Part shown: piece after piece, positions 1 to 11,157 of the stretch
Numbering within the stretch: position 1 is the stretch's first letter
Layout: each line of letters begins with the position of its first letter
From: Schoenoplectus triqueter
Taxonomy: Eukaryota > Streptophyta > Magnoliopsida > Poales > Cyperaceae
Direction: 5' to 3'
Assembly (NCBI GenBank): GCA_964058805.1
Contig: CAXKVV010001752.1
Span: forward strand, 1 to 24,217
Length of the DNA stretch: 24,217 nt
Program-made: the position numbers and the translations under genes
The notes under the pieces: generated by a model
What the model was told of the DNA's origin: nothing
The model's input: the letters and a program-made list of their open reading frames with translations, nothing else
The model's database searches: none

Positions 1-3000
1 GGGGCCCCAATGCGGCTGAGGAGAGCCTCTACGGCATGTCGTAGGGTGCTCGCTCCTGCCACCTTGCTATGTTTTCCCCATCCTGTCAATATGCTGAAAA
101 GAAATAACATTTTACATTACTAATTTCATATTCATTTTAATCCTGTGTCTTCCCTTGGTGGTATTGCATTGTCCTAATGAAGGTATACCAATAAGAATTT
201 TGGTGCAAAATAAGAGAGCAAATCCAAGATGAGAAAGAAAAAAACATGCTTGATGATGAGTTGTTAAATGTCAGGCATACCTAAAAAAATCAGGGAGGGG
301 GCGGCCGCGGAAGACGATGGTGCGAACATAAAGGAGCCAGGCGTGAAGGACAGCAAGGGCGGCGCCATATGACATGAGATGGAGATCCAGCGTGGACTCA
401 CTCCACACATTCTCCCACACTCGCCGATTCACCCCCTCCAGCACCACATGTTGTGCTCCCAACCTCTGCCATATTCAAATAGCAAAGAAACAAGCACACA
501 ACATTAAAAAGGCACAAAAAAAAATGGTTGCTCTCTAAGTTGCACAATTCAACACCGAGTTGGTACCGGACATGGCTCTCAAAAAGAAAAAGGCAAATCA
601 GTAGCAAAAACATTAGAGATATGAATAGAATTTTGGTCCAACCAGTAACAGTCTCATAAAATAACAGCTGAACATCAGAATTTAAAGAGCACGGATGACC
701 AGAAAGCAGAGAACAGAAAAATCAGAAATATGATCGATCAAAGAAATTACCTGACCAAACTGCCACAACATGTCAGTCAAGGCATTATAGAAGGCAGATG
801 AGGTGGAGGAGTCCATTTGCATAAGTTGGTTAAAGAGAGATCGGGCTTGTGCCCATGAATCACTGTAACCCATGAGAAGTCCATGGGCAACCCCATAGGC
901 AAGGTTGTCAAACAACCTGAGCTGCTCCAGCAGCAATGATGCATCCTCGAATGAGTTACATCGACTAAAAGAACACAGAAGAAACAATATTGATTATTGT
1001 TTGTTTTATTCTATCTGAATTGTTTACTATTTTTTTACAGGGCATCGATTTTGCGCTGAAGCAAATATGATTGTGACTTAACGTTGAGGGGTCGGGGTTT
1101 GGTTCAACGGCCCATGAAATATGGGTCGGTGTTTCATTCTCCGGCGTTAATAAAATATTTTTTCTTTAAAAAATACAGTTGCATGGAAGAAAGTGTTTAG
1201 GGTCGTCAAACAAAAGTCCGGCCAGCTTATATCCTTAATTTTTCTTGTAATTTTCTTATATATTTAATTTTAAATATTATTTTACTTAAATAAAAGAAAA
1301 TCAGTTAAAATTTGGTAAATTGTTACCAGTTCAATCCAGTACAAGACCACACTGATAACATTACTGAAATCTGGTAGAGTAATATCATACCTGCAAGCAT
1401 TTAATATGGCAGAGAAAGTAACCACATTGGGCCTTATGCCTTGTTGCACCATTCTCTGGAAAACCTCTAAAATGCAGAACAACTCCCCTCCCCGACCCCT
1501 TATTGGCTGCTCTGCTATTCCTCTCCCGATGTGGCCCACTAGTTGCCCCCTTGTAGCCATTCCTACCACCATTTGTTCCCCCAGTTCAGCACCCTCCTCT
1601 TCCTCTACTGTGGTTTTTCCGAACGCATCAATAACAGTGTTGTATGTGACCACATTAGGCTCAATACCAGACTGTTTCATCTCATCTAACAACCATACTG
1701 CCCATTCAATGAAACCATTTTTGGCTAGTATATCTATGAAAGAACTATACAACACCACATCAGGTTTCAATCCTGACTCTCTGAATTCCAAAAAAGCACT
1801 TGCTGCATATTCATACATGCCAGCCTTACAGTATATATCTATCAGTGTAGAGTATGTCAACACGCTAGGCAGTACACCTTTATCTCTCATCTCATTAATC
1901 AGAGAAGCCACTTTCTCGAACCGGCCTTGCTTCCCGTACCCATTAATTAATGAGTTGTATGTAACTACATCCTTATTGACTCCACTTGCCCGCATCTCCT
2001 CACAGATCCTGTCTATTTCCTCATATTTACCGACCTTTACAAAAACCGAAAGCAATGTGTTGTAGCACACCCGGTCAAGTTGTATGCCTAGAGATTTCAT
2101 CTTCTGGTACAGCTTCAAGGCCTCATCGTACCGCTCCAATTTTGAGAATCCATCTATTAAAGTGCTATAGGTGACCACATTGGGATGTATGTTATTTGCA
2201 TGCATGTCCAAGACAACTTGGCCTGCTAAATTCATGTTTCCACACTTGCATATAGCATCTATAAAAGTATTATAGGTGTATATGTCCCGGCCAATGCCGA
2301 GGTGTATCATTTCATCGAATACATGGCGGGCTTGCTCCAGGTTGCCAGCTCGGCTACAAGCTGCGAGCAGAGAATTAAAGGTTTTCCTATCAGGACATAA
2401 CCCGTCATGCAACATGTCCCGAAATACCCTCAGGGTGAACTGCAAGTCAGTCCCTCCCTTTCCACAAGCATCGATTAGTGCGTTGTATGTAACAGTAGTG
2501 GGCTTCAAGCGGCGAGATTTCATGGAAGCAAGCACATCCATGGCCTCGCTGGGAAGCCCATTTCTTGCAAATGCAGAAATCAAGGCAGTGTGGGCAAAAA
2601 CAGTGTTACCATAGGCTTTAGAAAGGCTGGACTGGAAGAGTTGGTTTGCGAGTTCAGGCTTGCCCAATTTGCCGAGAGAGCCTATAGCTGCAGTCAAGAG
2701 CTTACCCTTTTGGACTTGACCAGAACCAACGAGAGGCAGTGCAGAATTGAAAAAAGCGAGGACCTGTTCGGGGTGGCGGAGTTGGTGAAGAATAAAGCAG
2801 TAATCTTGGGGAACAGAGAGAGAAGGGCGGAAGGAGGAGAGCGTGGAGATGATGGCGGGGGTGTCAGTGGGGCTGAAATTGAGGATGCGGGTGAGGCAGA
2901 GGTTGGCAGCACTGGAGGCGGAGGCGGAGGGGGAGGCGGAGGGGGGAGGGTGGGGAGAGGTGCGGAGGTTCCTCTTGGAAACGAGGCGGGTGGAGCGGGA

Positions 3001-3237
3001 GCGGCGGAAATCAGGGTTGAGGCGAGAGGGGGGGCAGAGGGAAGACTTGGGAGGAGGAGGAGGAGGGGGGAGGGGTAATTTGGGAAGAGGGTGGGGGAGA
3101 GGGGTAGGGGTAGGGGTAGGGGTAGGGGGGGTCTGGTGGTGGGGCTTGGAGGAGCTGAGGTTGAGGTTGAGGTTGAGGTTGAGGTTGAGATTGAGGTTGA
3201 GGTTGAGGGGGCAGGGAGGGGGGGTAGGGGAAGCCAT
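1..3237 (-). CDS. GUN1: GUN1-like plastid PPR-SMR protein, 3' end cut by window edge
   Basis: Pentatricopeptide-repeat protein with a C-terminal SMR domain. In Arabidopsis GUN1 acts in plastids in retrograde signalling, tetrapyrrole metabolism and protein homeostasis. Exons read on minus: 3237-1391, 964-751, 465-281 and 93 to the edge; all junctions are GT-AG and keep frame (at least 779 codons). The N-terminus (residues 1-110) is low-complexity, rich in Leu-Asn, Pro and Ser/Arg, as expected of a transit peptide with an expanded repeat. About 10 tandem PPRs run from about 212 to 540, then an acidic/Gly linker (541-583), further PPR-like sequence, and the SMR domain with LDLH at 713-716 and TGWGKHSK at 752-759. 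The exon 1/2 junction restores [13 protein letters not shown], a stretch conserved in GUN1. The remaining SMR C-terminus, probably several dozen residues, lies outside the window. The start is the first ATG before the PPR frame. The combination of PPR array, SMR and these motifs makes GUN1 the clear best match. Confidence 0.95.
3099..3128. repeat. GGGGTA hexanucleotide repeat in GUN1 exon 1
   Basis: About four to five GGGGTA units within the GUN1 N-terminal coding region. On the minus strand they encode an alternating Thr-Pro tract around residues 38-46. The unit resembles telomeric repeats but is not the plant telomere unit (TTTAGGG). Confidence 0.85.
3153..3208. repeat. TTGAGG hexanucleotide repeat in GUN1 exon 1
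   Basis: Eight to nine TTGAGG units with one TTGAGA variant, starting about ten codons after the GUN1 ATG. On the minus strand they encode an alternating Leu-Asn tract (residues 11-27). The period is a multiple of three, so copy-number changes keep the frame and only lengthen the presumed transit peptide. Confidence 0.9.
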
Positions 3238-4304
3238 GGGTGTGAGATGATTAAGCTGCCTTCATGTTGAATGGGGATGAGAAGAAGTGAGACAGAGAGA
3301 GGAAAGGAATGAGAGGAGATTGCTATTAATTGTGGAGATTGGGAACGAGAGGTGGGATGGGATGGGAGAGATCAGAGATCTTTCTTCTCTCGCCCTCTCG
3401 TCTATCTCTGAATGTCATGTTAATGTTAATATGTTGTCTCAGTCTGACTCTGACTGAATCGTGAATTCTGACTTGCTCTCCAAGTTCAGTTCAGTTCAGT
3501 TCAGTTCCGTTCCTTTCCATTCCGTTCCATTCCGTTCCGTCGCTTTCTCGCTCGCTCGCTCCCTCGTTCCTTCCATCCAAACGAAATGGAGGCATCATGC
3601 ATCACTGATTCACTGAATCGAATTCGAGGTAGTGTCATCGACTTTCCTACTGTATCGTCTCATATTTTCTTAAGCTCCTCGTAATCCATAATTCCACATT
3701 TCCACCCCTACATATATATATTTATATTAATATTAATAACATTATTCACTTCAAAATATTTTTTTCAAATTAATTATAGAATACTATGAATTCTTCGCCA
3801 TAAAGTTTTAAATTTCACATAACTTAAATATTATTATTTTTAAAGCGATCTTTTTTTATATACAACAGTCATTATTTTTCTTATCACCATCATTTTTAAA
3901 CGATCTGAATAAATACTTCAATAATTATAAAATTACAAGTCTTTTCTATTCCATAAAGTTTAAAGACAAAATTTATTTTTTTGGAAATTGTCACTATAAA
4001 GTTAAGTAAAAATGTCGCTCTAAATCCAATTTAAATCAGAAAATTAACACAATTATACAATTTTTGTACAATTTTTTTTAAAACATAACTTTTATTTGGA
4101 TATTTATTTGAATTTTCTCATTATACTCCTGAATCCAATGAGAATTTGTCTCCAAAGCTCCTCTTGCACAAGTGACGAAAACTCAGAAAATTGCCACCAT
4201 ATATGTCTAAATGAGAGCAACTCTTTCGCAATTACATCAATTCTAAGAATTTATCAGAGCATTCTTTTGAGCAAATTAAAAAAAGTTTTAGAATCGATCA
4301 CATA
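3238..4304. other. GUN1 upstream region, no gene seen
   Basis: The proximal part (to about 3600) should hold the GUN1 promoter and 5' UTR. It contains a GA-rich stretch at 3290-3370 and a pentanucleotide tract at 3484-3545 (TTCAG units passing into TTCCG/TTCCA units). From about 3680 the sequence is AT-rich. I see no open frame with protein-like composition here. Confidence 0.6.
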
Positions 4305-4725
4305 TAGGCTGCAAATGAATCAAATTCGATCGAACTCATTGGTGTTTGAGTTTGATTTGAAACTATTTCGAACTAGATCGAACTCGAACTGAAATCGAAC
4401 TCTAAACGAACTCAATTAATCAAATTATATATTTATTTTTATATTATCATAAATAACTAGAGCTAAAATAATTAATATTTTATCAATTATATATTAAAAT
4501 TTTTTAAAAAAAATTACCTAATATTTATTAATTTTATAATAAAATGTTTATGTTATTGCATATATTATTGACTAAATAGACAAAAATATATACAAATAAC
4601 TACATATCGAACTATTACGAATCGAACTCGAAATAGTTCATTAAAAAAATTATTGAACGAACCGAACTCGAACTAAAATCGAATCAAAGATGAATTACGA
4701 ATTACGAACTTTTCTTGCAGCACTA
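4305..4725. mobile_element. hAT-like non-autonomous DNA transposon (421 bp)
   Basis: The left end reads TAGGCTGCAA and the reverse complement of the right end reads TAGTGCTGCAA, giving a short terminal inverted repeat. The flanks are ATCACATA (4297-4304) and ATCACATT (4726-4733), an 8-bp target-site duplication with one mismatch, the size expected of hAT elements. The interior has repeated GAACTCGAAC-type motifs near both ends around an AT-rich centre, and no coding sequence. A TAG start, 8-bp duplication and lack of coding capacity fit a hAT-derived MITE-like element. Confidence 0.65.
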
Positions 4726-5112
4726 ATCACATTCAAAGATGAATTTTAATCCAATTTCACAAATTACCTCTTTAATGAAACGACAGATTAATTCTTCTTA
4801 ACTTTGGTTCGAATCCGTCAACATATTTCGAAAGCAAAGTCACTTGTCAACTCAAGTAATGCATGCAAATTTTAATTCCATGTTAATTTTCTCCATAAGG
4901 CTCACTAGAGCACACCACATGGTTGCATTATTGGAACAAACATTTTCTCCATTCAGGGACAAGATCACTGGGTTGGTTTTGCAAATCAAGAAATAACATT
5001 AAAATAGTGGGTTAATTTTGAAAGAGTGATATTTTTGACTATTCAGAAGAGCAAAAATATCGTTTGACATTTATTAATCAGAATAGTTAAAATATGGATA
5101 ATTATGATACTA
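4726..5112. other. intergenic, nothing recognised
   Basis: AT-rich sequence between the hAT-like element and the long microsatellite. No open frame of note, no RNA gene, and no clear repeat ends seen. Confidence 0.5.
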
Positions 5113-5143
5113 ACAATGATGATGATGATGATGATAATAGTAA

Positions 5144-5177
<34 letters not shown>

Positions 5178-5440
5178 TAATGATCATAATCATAATGTCA
5201 TAATATAATAATAAAAAATTACAATCATACTTATAATATAATAATAATAAATTATAATCATAATCATAATCATAATAATATAATAATAAATCATCATAAT
5301 TTCAATAATATAATAATACAATACAACATAATAAAAAATTATAATAATAATAATCATAATCATGATAATAATAATCATAGTCGTAATCATAATAATATAA
5401 TAATATAATAAGAAAAATTATAATCATAATCATAATCATA

Positions 5441-5480
<40 letters not shown>

Positions 5481-5985
5481 GAATTGTAATCATAATAATA
5501 TAATTATAATATAATCATAATATAATATAATGATAATATAATAATAATAATAAGTAATAATAATCATAGTCATAGTCATAATAATATATTAATAATAAAA
5601 TTATTATCATAATCATAATAATATAATATAATAATAATAAATAAATAAAATTATAATAATATAATAATAAATAAATAATCTTAATAATAATAATATAATC
5701 ATATTTATAATAAGAATATAATAATACAATACTAAAATCATAATTATTATAAATTATAATCATAATCATAATATAATAATAATAAATAATTATAATCATA
5801 ATAATATAATTATAATATATTATAATATAATAATAAAATAATAATAATAAGTAATAATAATCATAGTCATGATCATAATAGTATAATAATAATATAACCA
5901 TAATCATAATATAATAATAAAAAATTATAATCATAATCATAATAATATAATAATAATAATAATAAATAATCATAATTATAACAAT

Positions 5986-6017
<32 letters not shown>

Positions 6018-6098
6018 TCATAATCATAATAATATAATCATAATATAATAATATAATAATATAATAATATAATAATAATAATAAATAAATAAATAATC
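5113..6098. repeat. about 1-kb compound AAT/ATC microsatellite
   Basis: Nearly uninterrupted AT-rich sequence built from TAA/ATA/ATC triplet units. It starts with (GATGAT)n at about 5118, passes into (AATAAT)n, and continues with mixed blocks of AATAAT and AATCAT. A few stretches show higher-order motifs such as AATCATAATCAT. The Ile/Tyr/Met-rich frames in it are translation of the repeat, not genes. It ends about 285 bp before the start codon of the IREG3-like gene. Confidence 0.95.
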
Positions 6099-6143
6099 AG
6101 AAATTTGTGGTGGTCACTATCCATCTGCCTCGTTCTCTCCTCC

Positions 6144-6178
6144 GCAATACGCAATACGCAATACGCAATACGCAATCC
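6144..6178 (+). repeat. GCAATAC 7-bp tandem repeat in IREG3 upstream region
   Basis: Four to five copies of the heptamer GCAATAC. It lies between the long microsatellite and the IREG3-like start codon, in the presumed promoter or 5' UTR. Confidence 0.85.
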
Positions 6179-6200
6179 GAATTAGATAAGGCGGCAATGA

Positions 6201-6229
6201 GGCATTAGCCATTAGCCATTAGCCATTGG
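6201..6229 (+). repeat. CATTAGC 7-bp tandem repeat in IREG3 leader
   Basis: Four copies of CATTAGC. A minimal upstream ORF (ATG AGG CAT TAG, 6197-6208) overlaps the first copy. Whether it is transcribed depends on the unknown start site. Confidence 0.8.
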
Positions 6230-6299
6230 GAGGAAGGCAGAGAGAGAGAGAGCGAGAGAGCTGTCCTGTGCTAGTTGCTCGGTGCCTCTCAGCATCTGC

Positions 6300-6575
6300 A
6301 TGAGTGGTTCTGATACAGGTACAGCTACAGGTAGCGTGGGGCGCGCGTTGCTCAGTCTCAGCCGCTGGTTCCAGAAGCAGCCATGGGGTCGGGGATGGGG
6401 ATGGGGATGGGGATGGGGATGGGGATGGGGATGGCGATGGCGATGGGCTTGCGACTGCGATTGGGGTCCTCTCCTCTCCTCTCCTCCTCCTCCTCCTCCT
6501 CCTCCTCTCCCCATTCTTCCTACGGGCCTAGGATTAGGATTAGGAATAGGACTAGCAATCATCATCCTCATCTGA
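6300..6575 (+). promoter_or_regulatory. upstream ORF overlapping the IREG3 start, out of frame
   Basis: An ATG at 6300 opens a 91-codon frame that ends at 6575, beyond the main start at 6383 and in another frame. It reads the ATGGGG repeat as Gly-Trp dipeptides. If the transcript begins upstream of 6300, this overlapping uORF would reduce initiation at the main ATG. Protein-level function is unlikely because the composition is dictated by the repeat. Confidence 0.4.
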
Positions 6576-9500
6576 GTCTCAGTCTGAATCATCTCCTCAC
6601 CCCTCCCTTCCTCCCTCTCAGATCCCATTCCCATTCCCATGCTCTTCCTCATTCTCCCTCTCCTTCTCCCAGGTTAAGGTCAAGGTTGAGAAGGTTACGT
6701 CACTTCAATTCCAAGTGCTGTTGTATCAGTATCACCAATCTCCAGGAGGTGGAGGTCCCGTTGGAATTGGATCCTATACTCTCTTCCAATGACGATTTCC
6801 CCGACCTCCCTTCTCTCCCCCTTCTTGGCATAACTGCACCTGCAGATAATGATCTCCCCCCACACCCTTTCCCTTTGCCACCACCACCCCAAGATTCTGT
6901 CTTCCAAGAGTTGCCCGTATTGTCTGCTCAAGAGCAACAGTCCCTTGCCGCCACCCCTGCTCATCCTAAAGGACTTTACGGTAATCATCCCTTTCTTTTG
7001 TACCCCCCCCCCCCCCCCCCCCCTCATCTAGGTCTCTCTTTTTTATACTCACTTCATATAACAAATAGTGATAACAACACTCTTTCATGGTCGATATTTA
7101 ATTCCAGCAATGTATGCGTGCTATTTGTTTGGTAATTTGGTCGAGCAATTATGGAATTTTGCATGGCCTGCTGCTCTCTCCATCCTTCATCCCAGTCTTC
7201 TTCCAGTTGCTGTTGTTGGTTTCTTCACAAAGGTACAATATCAACATAAGTTTGTCGCACCCATCTTGTTCGCCACCCTTACGGCTCTAACCTGTACTGT
7301 GATGTTGGAACTTAACCAATTGGCCTCCTTCGCCTTAATCGTTCGTTAAGCCACAACCATCAAAGATAACACAAACAAGAAACCACGAAAGGAAATCACT
7401 ATATACACTGCAGCAGTTCATATGAGTATGACCAAACCTCCTTTATATGTTTGAGACTAAGACAGTGTTTGTCAGTGGTAGAAATTATTTATGTTTTAAC
7501 TGTTTCTTATTACTGTTCACAGTTTTCAGTATTTGTTGGGGCCCCAATTGTTGGAAAGCTCATGGACCACTTTCCAAGGATACCCACTTACAACGGTCTG
7601 AACGTTGTACAGGTATAATTCAACTGATAACTATCAAATGTACAAGAATTGTTTTCTTGTTGCTGACAATTCACATACAACTACCATGCACAGTTACTGA
7701 TTTCATTTTACTTTATCCCTCCACAGCATAACCATTACTATCTTGTATGCTGTACATAAACTGCATAAAAGGTCCAATCTGTATCGGAATGATGGATCTA
7801 GTACTATTTGGACTTCCTGTTTGACCTGCGTAGTAACATTTCCCTCATTTTGCATAAGTTTGTGTCCACATGTACATGTAAACTGGATTGAACCAAGACT
7901 AAATGGAGGAGTGATCATCTCAAAACTAGGGAATCTTTATGCTCAGCTGAGGATTAATTGAACCAAAGTATATTCAAAGCACAGGATGGGTTGCACAATT
8001 GAGTGTCAATTAGGATTTAGTAATTACTAGCACAAATTGAAAGCCTTTTGTTGCTATTTTCTGGGAAAATAGTATAGAACATAAATAATGTTGTTTGTCA
8101 TTTCTCAGGTTGCTACACAATTAATATCCGCTGGCATGATAATACATGGATTCAGTACAATAAGGCCAAATTCATCACCATCTGTTCTTCTCCAACCATG
8201 GTTTGTTGTTTTAGTAATGGCTAGTGCAATTGAACGAATCGCTGGGTTGGCATTAGGCATAACCATGGAGCGTGACTGGGTTGTGTTGGTAAATTAAAAC
8301 TTATTCTGGAACATGTCTGTGTTATTTTTGAAAGAACACAACTTTTTAATTTCAGTTGACAAAACCTACTCCGCTACTATGATTTGATCATATACTGGGT
8401 ATAACCCCCACCCCAACTGCAAAACCCCAAAAAAGAAGAATAAAACAAGATTATCCCCTGTGCGAAGATACTGTGCAATTGAATGCGCTCAACTGTTATG
8501 TGAGGCCACAAACTGTCCTAAACCAAGTTTTCTGTTGGAATTACCATAATGCATGCTGCAAGAGGTTGACGTAGGGATGGGGATTCCCTCAATCCTCTTG
8601 ATTCTCTTAATGTAGTGTGCTCATGTGTTATTTTTGTCTAGAAAACTTTATGGATTGATGAAATTAAATATTTTGGTCTGTCATTGTTTTTCATGAAGCT
8701 AGCTGGATCTAACAGGCCAGTCGCATTAGCCCAAGCCAATGCCATCCTCAATCGCCTCGATCTTTTATGCGAGGTAAAGCTACTAAGATCTTTGGTTCTT
8801 AGCTTAGAATTTACTAATTCATACCGGTTACCTTCATGTCAAGCAAGCATGATGGCAGTACTTGTTTTGTTGACCATTTCTTTTTAGGGACTTTTTGTTG
8901 GATATTTCTGTTGGATTGTTAATCAAGTAAAATGGAGTCTGATTCAGGTTAAGTGAGGCTTAAGTTTGCAATTCTAGATAATCCAATCAATCATTGTGTG
9001 TGCATCTAACCTCAACTTGCCTCTGTAGTTTAGTGGAAAGAAGTTGGTTGAAGTAAATCATTTGCTTAAACTCATTGTCAACACATACATGTTTAATATA
9101 TCACCTAATTTGTGTGGAAAGTAGCAATTTTGTGGTGCCAGGTTATCAGTGCCACAACTGTTATTTACTAAGTTCGAGTGTTGTTTGTAATATCTCCAGA
9201 CATTAGGTGCATCGGTTTTCGGAATTCTTCTATCCAAATTCAGCACTGTCACATGTTTAAAAGTAGCCTGTGTCTTGATGGTCTGCAGCCTTCCTGTTTT
9301 GGTAATTACAAATAACCCCTTTTAGGCCTAACTATATGTTACTAAATAATACATCTTGGTTTATTTTCTTTCTAATTTTTCTTTTCTTGCATCAGATTAT
9401 TCTAGGTCAGATAATGAATAGGCTATCCTGTTGTGTTCTAGATTGTCATAGAACCCCTTATGAGAAAGCTTCTTTTGGTGATCTACTCTTAAATTCTGTC

Positions 9501-11157
9501 AAATTAGGTGAGATGAATTTTATTGCACTAGTTTTTGAAAATTAATATTTGGCTTTTGAGCATGTAAGGACTTATGAAAACATGGGCACCCTTTCCACCA
9601 AAAAGTAACTAAGTAATGTATTTGGATATGAGAAACTCATTTTCATTCTAAATTTTAATATTTATGTTACAGTCCAAAATAGTTTGGATGCGATAAGACA
9701 TGGATGGAATGAATACAAGGACCAGACTGTACTTCCCGCAAGCATGGCATCTGTTCTTCTGTTTTTCAATGTAGCTCTTGCACCTGGCGCAATCATGACA
9801 GCTCTTTTGATGCATCATGGTGGGTCTCATCTTTTCCACATTATTATTATTAATCCATAACAGTTTGACTATTATGGTGGAAATATATAAACATGGTGTA
9901 AACATTTTAAATGGTTTTGATGCTTCTTGGTATCGTCCTTCATTTTCTTATGTCGTTTTGGGATCACGCACTGCCATAATTTGGGCCTCTTCTTTGTTTA
10001 TCTTCATTTCATTATGATGTTCAACAATGAAACTCATGTCTTTTAACACATTAAGGGAGATTAGCGTATAATGTTTATATTGTGTCCAACTTAGTTGCTA
10101 TGGGACTTTTACTAAATGGACATAATCTTTTGATAAACAGGAATTAGCCCTTCTATAATAGGAGTTTTTAGTGGATTGTGTTCAACAATGGGTTTGGTGG
10201 CCACCTTCACATCTGCTGGCTTGGTTAGAAGGCTTGGAATTCTCAAGGTCACCTCTCTTTTCATGATGATTATTTGTATTTATTATTATAATTGTACTTA
10301 TTTTGTATTGTTGTTATTGTTATTATTGTTTTTAAGTTTGAATATGTGTTGTGAAATGTTTAACATTTGCAGGCTGGAGCAGCTGGATTGATATTTCAGG
10401 CTTCACTTCTAGCAGTAGCACTTGCAGTCTACTGGACTGGGTCTATTTATAAACAAGCACCTCTAATCATCTTCCTTTGTTCAATTGTAAGCATAGTTTA
10501 TTTTCTTTTTGATTTCCCGTGTATGTATTAGGTTTTTCTGATCATTTTCCTGACTAGTGTTTCTATAAACTGTTTGTTTCACATTTGGTCTATGATGGGA
10601 TAAATGAGGATGAAATGGGGAAGCAACTTCAAATGAATAAGAAGGTAAAACGTGGGAATAATTTTGTCTGTAATAGGATATTAGAAGCTTAAATGAGCCT
10701 TGACTACAACTTAAAAAAAGGGTTGCACAACAGGTGTGACTTTAATTTCACAACTCAGGGCTTGATTAGTTTTAACTTTTTGCATTATTGAAACCCCAGG
10801 TGCATCTAATATACCATATGTATGTAAAGTAAAGATTTAGCATGTTATTTACAGGTACTGTCGAGACTGGGCCACATGTCATACGATGTAGTGGGGACCC
10901 AAATTCTTCAGACGGGCATACCGGCTTCGAAGGCAAACCTAATTGGCGCAACAGAGGTTTCGATTGCTAGCCTGGCTGAACTGGTCATGTTAGGGGGGGC
11001 TATAATCTTCAACGATGTGTCACATTTCGGCGTGCTGGCTATTTTATCAGCTGCATCAGTTGCCGGTGCTGCACTAATGTTCTGTAGATGGCTCGCAAAC
11101 CCGACTGATGAGCAGAGAGAGCTTTTTACCTTTGATCCCCATTTTGGCCCTACGTAA
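6383..11157 (+). CDS. IREG3: Ferroportin-family plastid transporter (solute carrier family 40 member 3, IREG3/MAR1-like)
   Basis: Multipass membrane carrier of the ferroportin family. Arabidopsis IREG3/MAR1 is an organellar envelope protein (plastid, reported also mitochondrial) linked to iron and to aminoglycoside uptake. Exons: 6383-6980, 7108-7232, 7523-7612, 8109-8288, 8699-8773, 9200-9301, 9396-9507, 9673-9819, 10141-10247, 10373-10486, 10855-11157. All introns are GT-AG and all phases agree, giving 650 aa. Residues 1-190 are Met-Gly, Ser, Arg and Pro rich, a likely transit peptide longer than usual. The membrane part starts near 200. Family-typical stretches seen: [79 protein letters not shown], and [14 protein letters not shown] at the C-terminus. 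The start is the first of ten in-frame ATGs. Intron 9 uses a weak donor (GTCACC). The gene is divergent from GUN1, with 3.1 kb of repeats between them. Confidence 0.95.
6395..6448 (+). repeat. ATGGGG/ATGGCG repeat forming an array of in-frame start codons
   Basis: Six ATGGGG units followed by two ATGGCG units and ATGGGC, all in the IREG3-like frame and beginning 12 bases after the annotated ATG. Every unit carries an ATG, so loss of the first start or leaky scanning still gives an in-frame protein that differs by a few Met-Gly pairs. Confidence 0.9.
7003..7023 (+). repeat. 21-base poly-C run in IREG3 intron 1
   Basis: Uninterrupted run of 21 C residues inside a 127-base intron, 22 bases after the donor site. 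The opposite strand is G21, able to form a G-quadruplex. The length is prone to sequencing error. Confidence 0.9.

Noticed and set aside
1406..2065. 219-codon plus-strand frame
   Set aside because: It is antisense to the PPR array. The repeated VTTLG/NTLGS pattern is the mirror of the PPR motif VVTYN/PNVVT.
3099..3128. Interstitial telomere
   Set aside because: The unit is GGGGTA, not TTTAGGG, it has only about five copies, and it is part of the GUN1 reading frame.
2590..3250. Plus-strand frames of 135 and 162 codons
   Set aside because: They are antisense to the GUN1 N-terminal exon and consist of Gly/Arg-rich translation of its repeats; the minus frame matches a known family.
5190..6027. 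Long Ile/Tyr/Met-rich minus-strand frames (up to 170 codons)
   Set aside because: They are direct translations of the AAT/ATC microsatellite, with no start context and no protein-like composition.
5113..6098. CRISPR-like or satellite array
   Set aside because: There are no conserved repeats separated by unique spacers; it is a compound microsatellite in a eukaryotic genome.
6212..6652. 146-codon minus-strand frame with a His-Pro repeat
   Set aside because: It is the complement of the ATGGGG repeat in the IREG3-like first exon; no start context or family match.
8780..8960. Extra IREG3 exon after the CTTTTTAG acceptor at about 8887
   Set aside because: The translated stretch does not match the family, while the exon at 9200-9301 continues the conserved sequence in phase directly from 8773.
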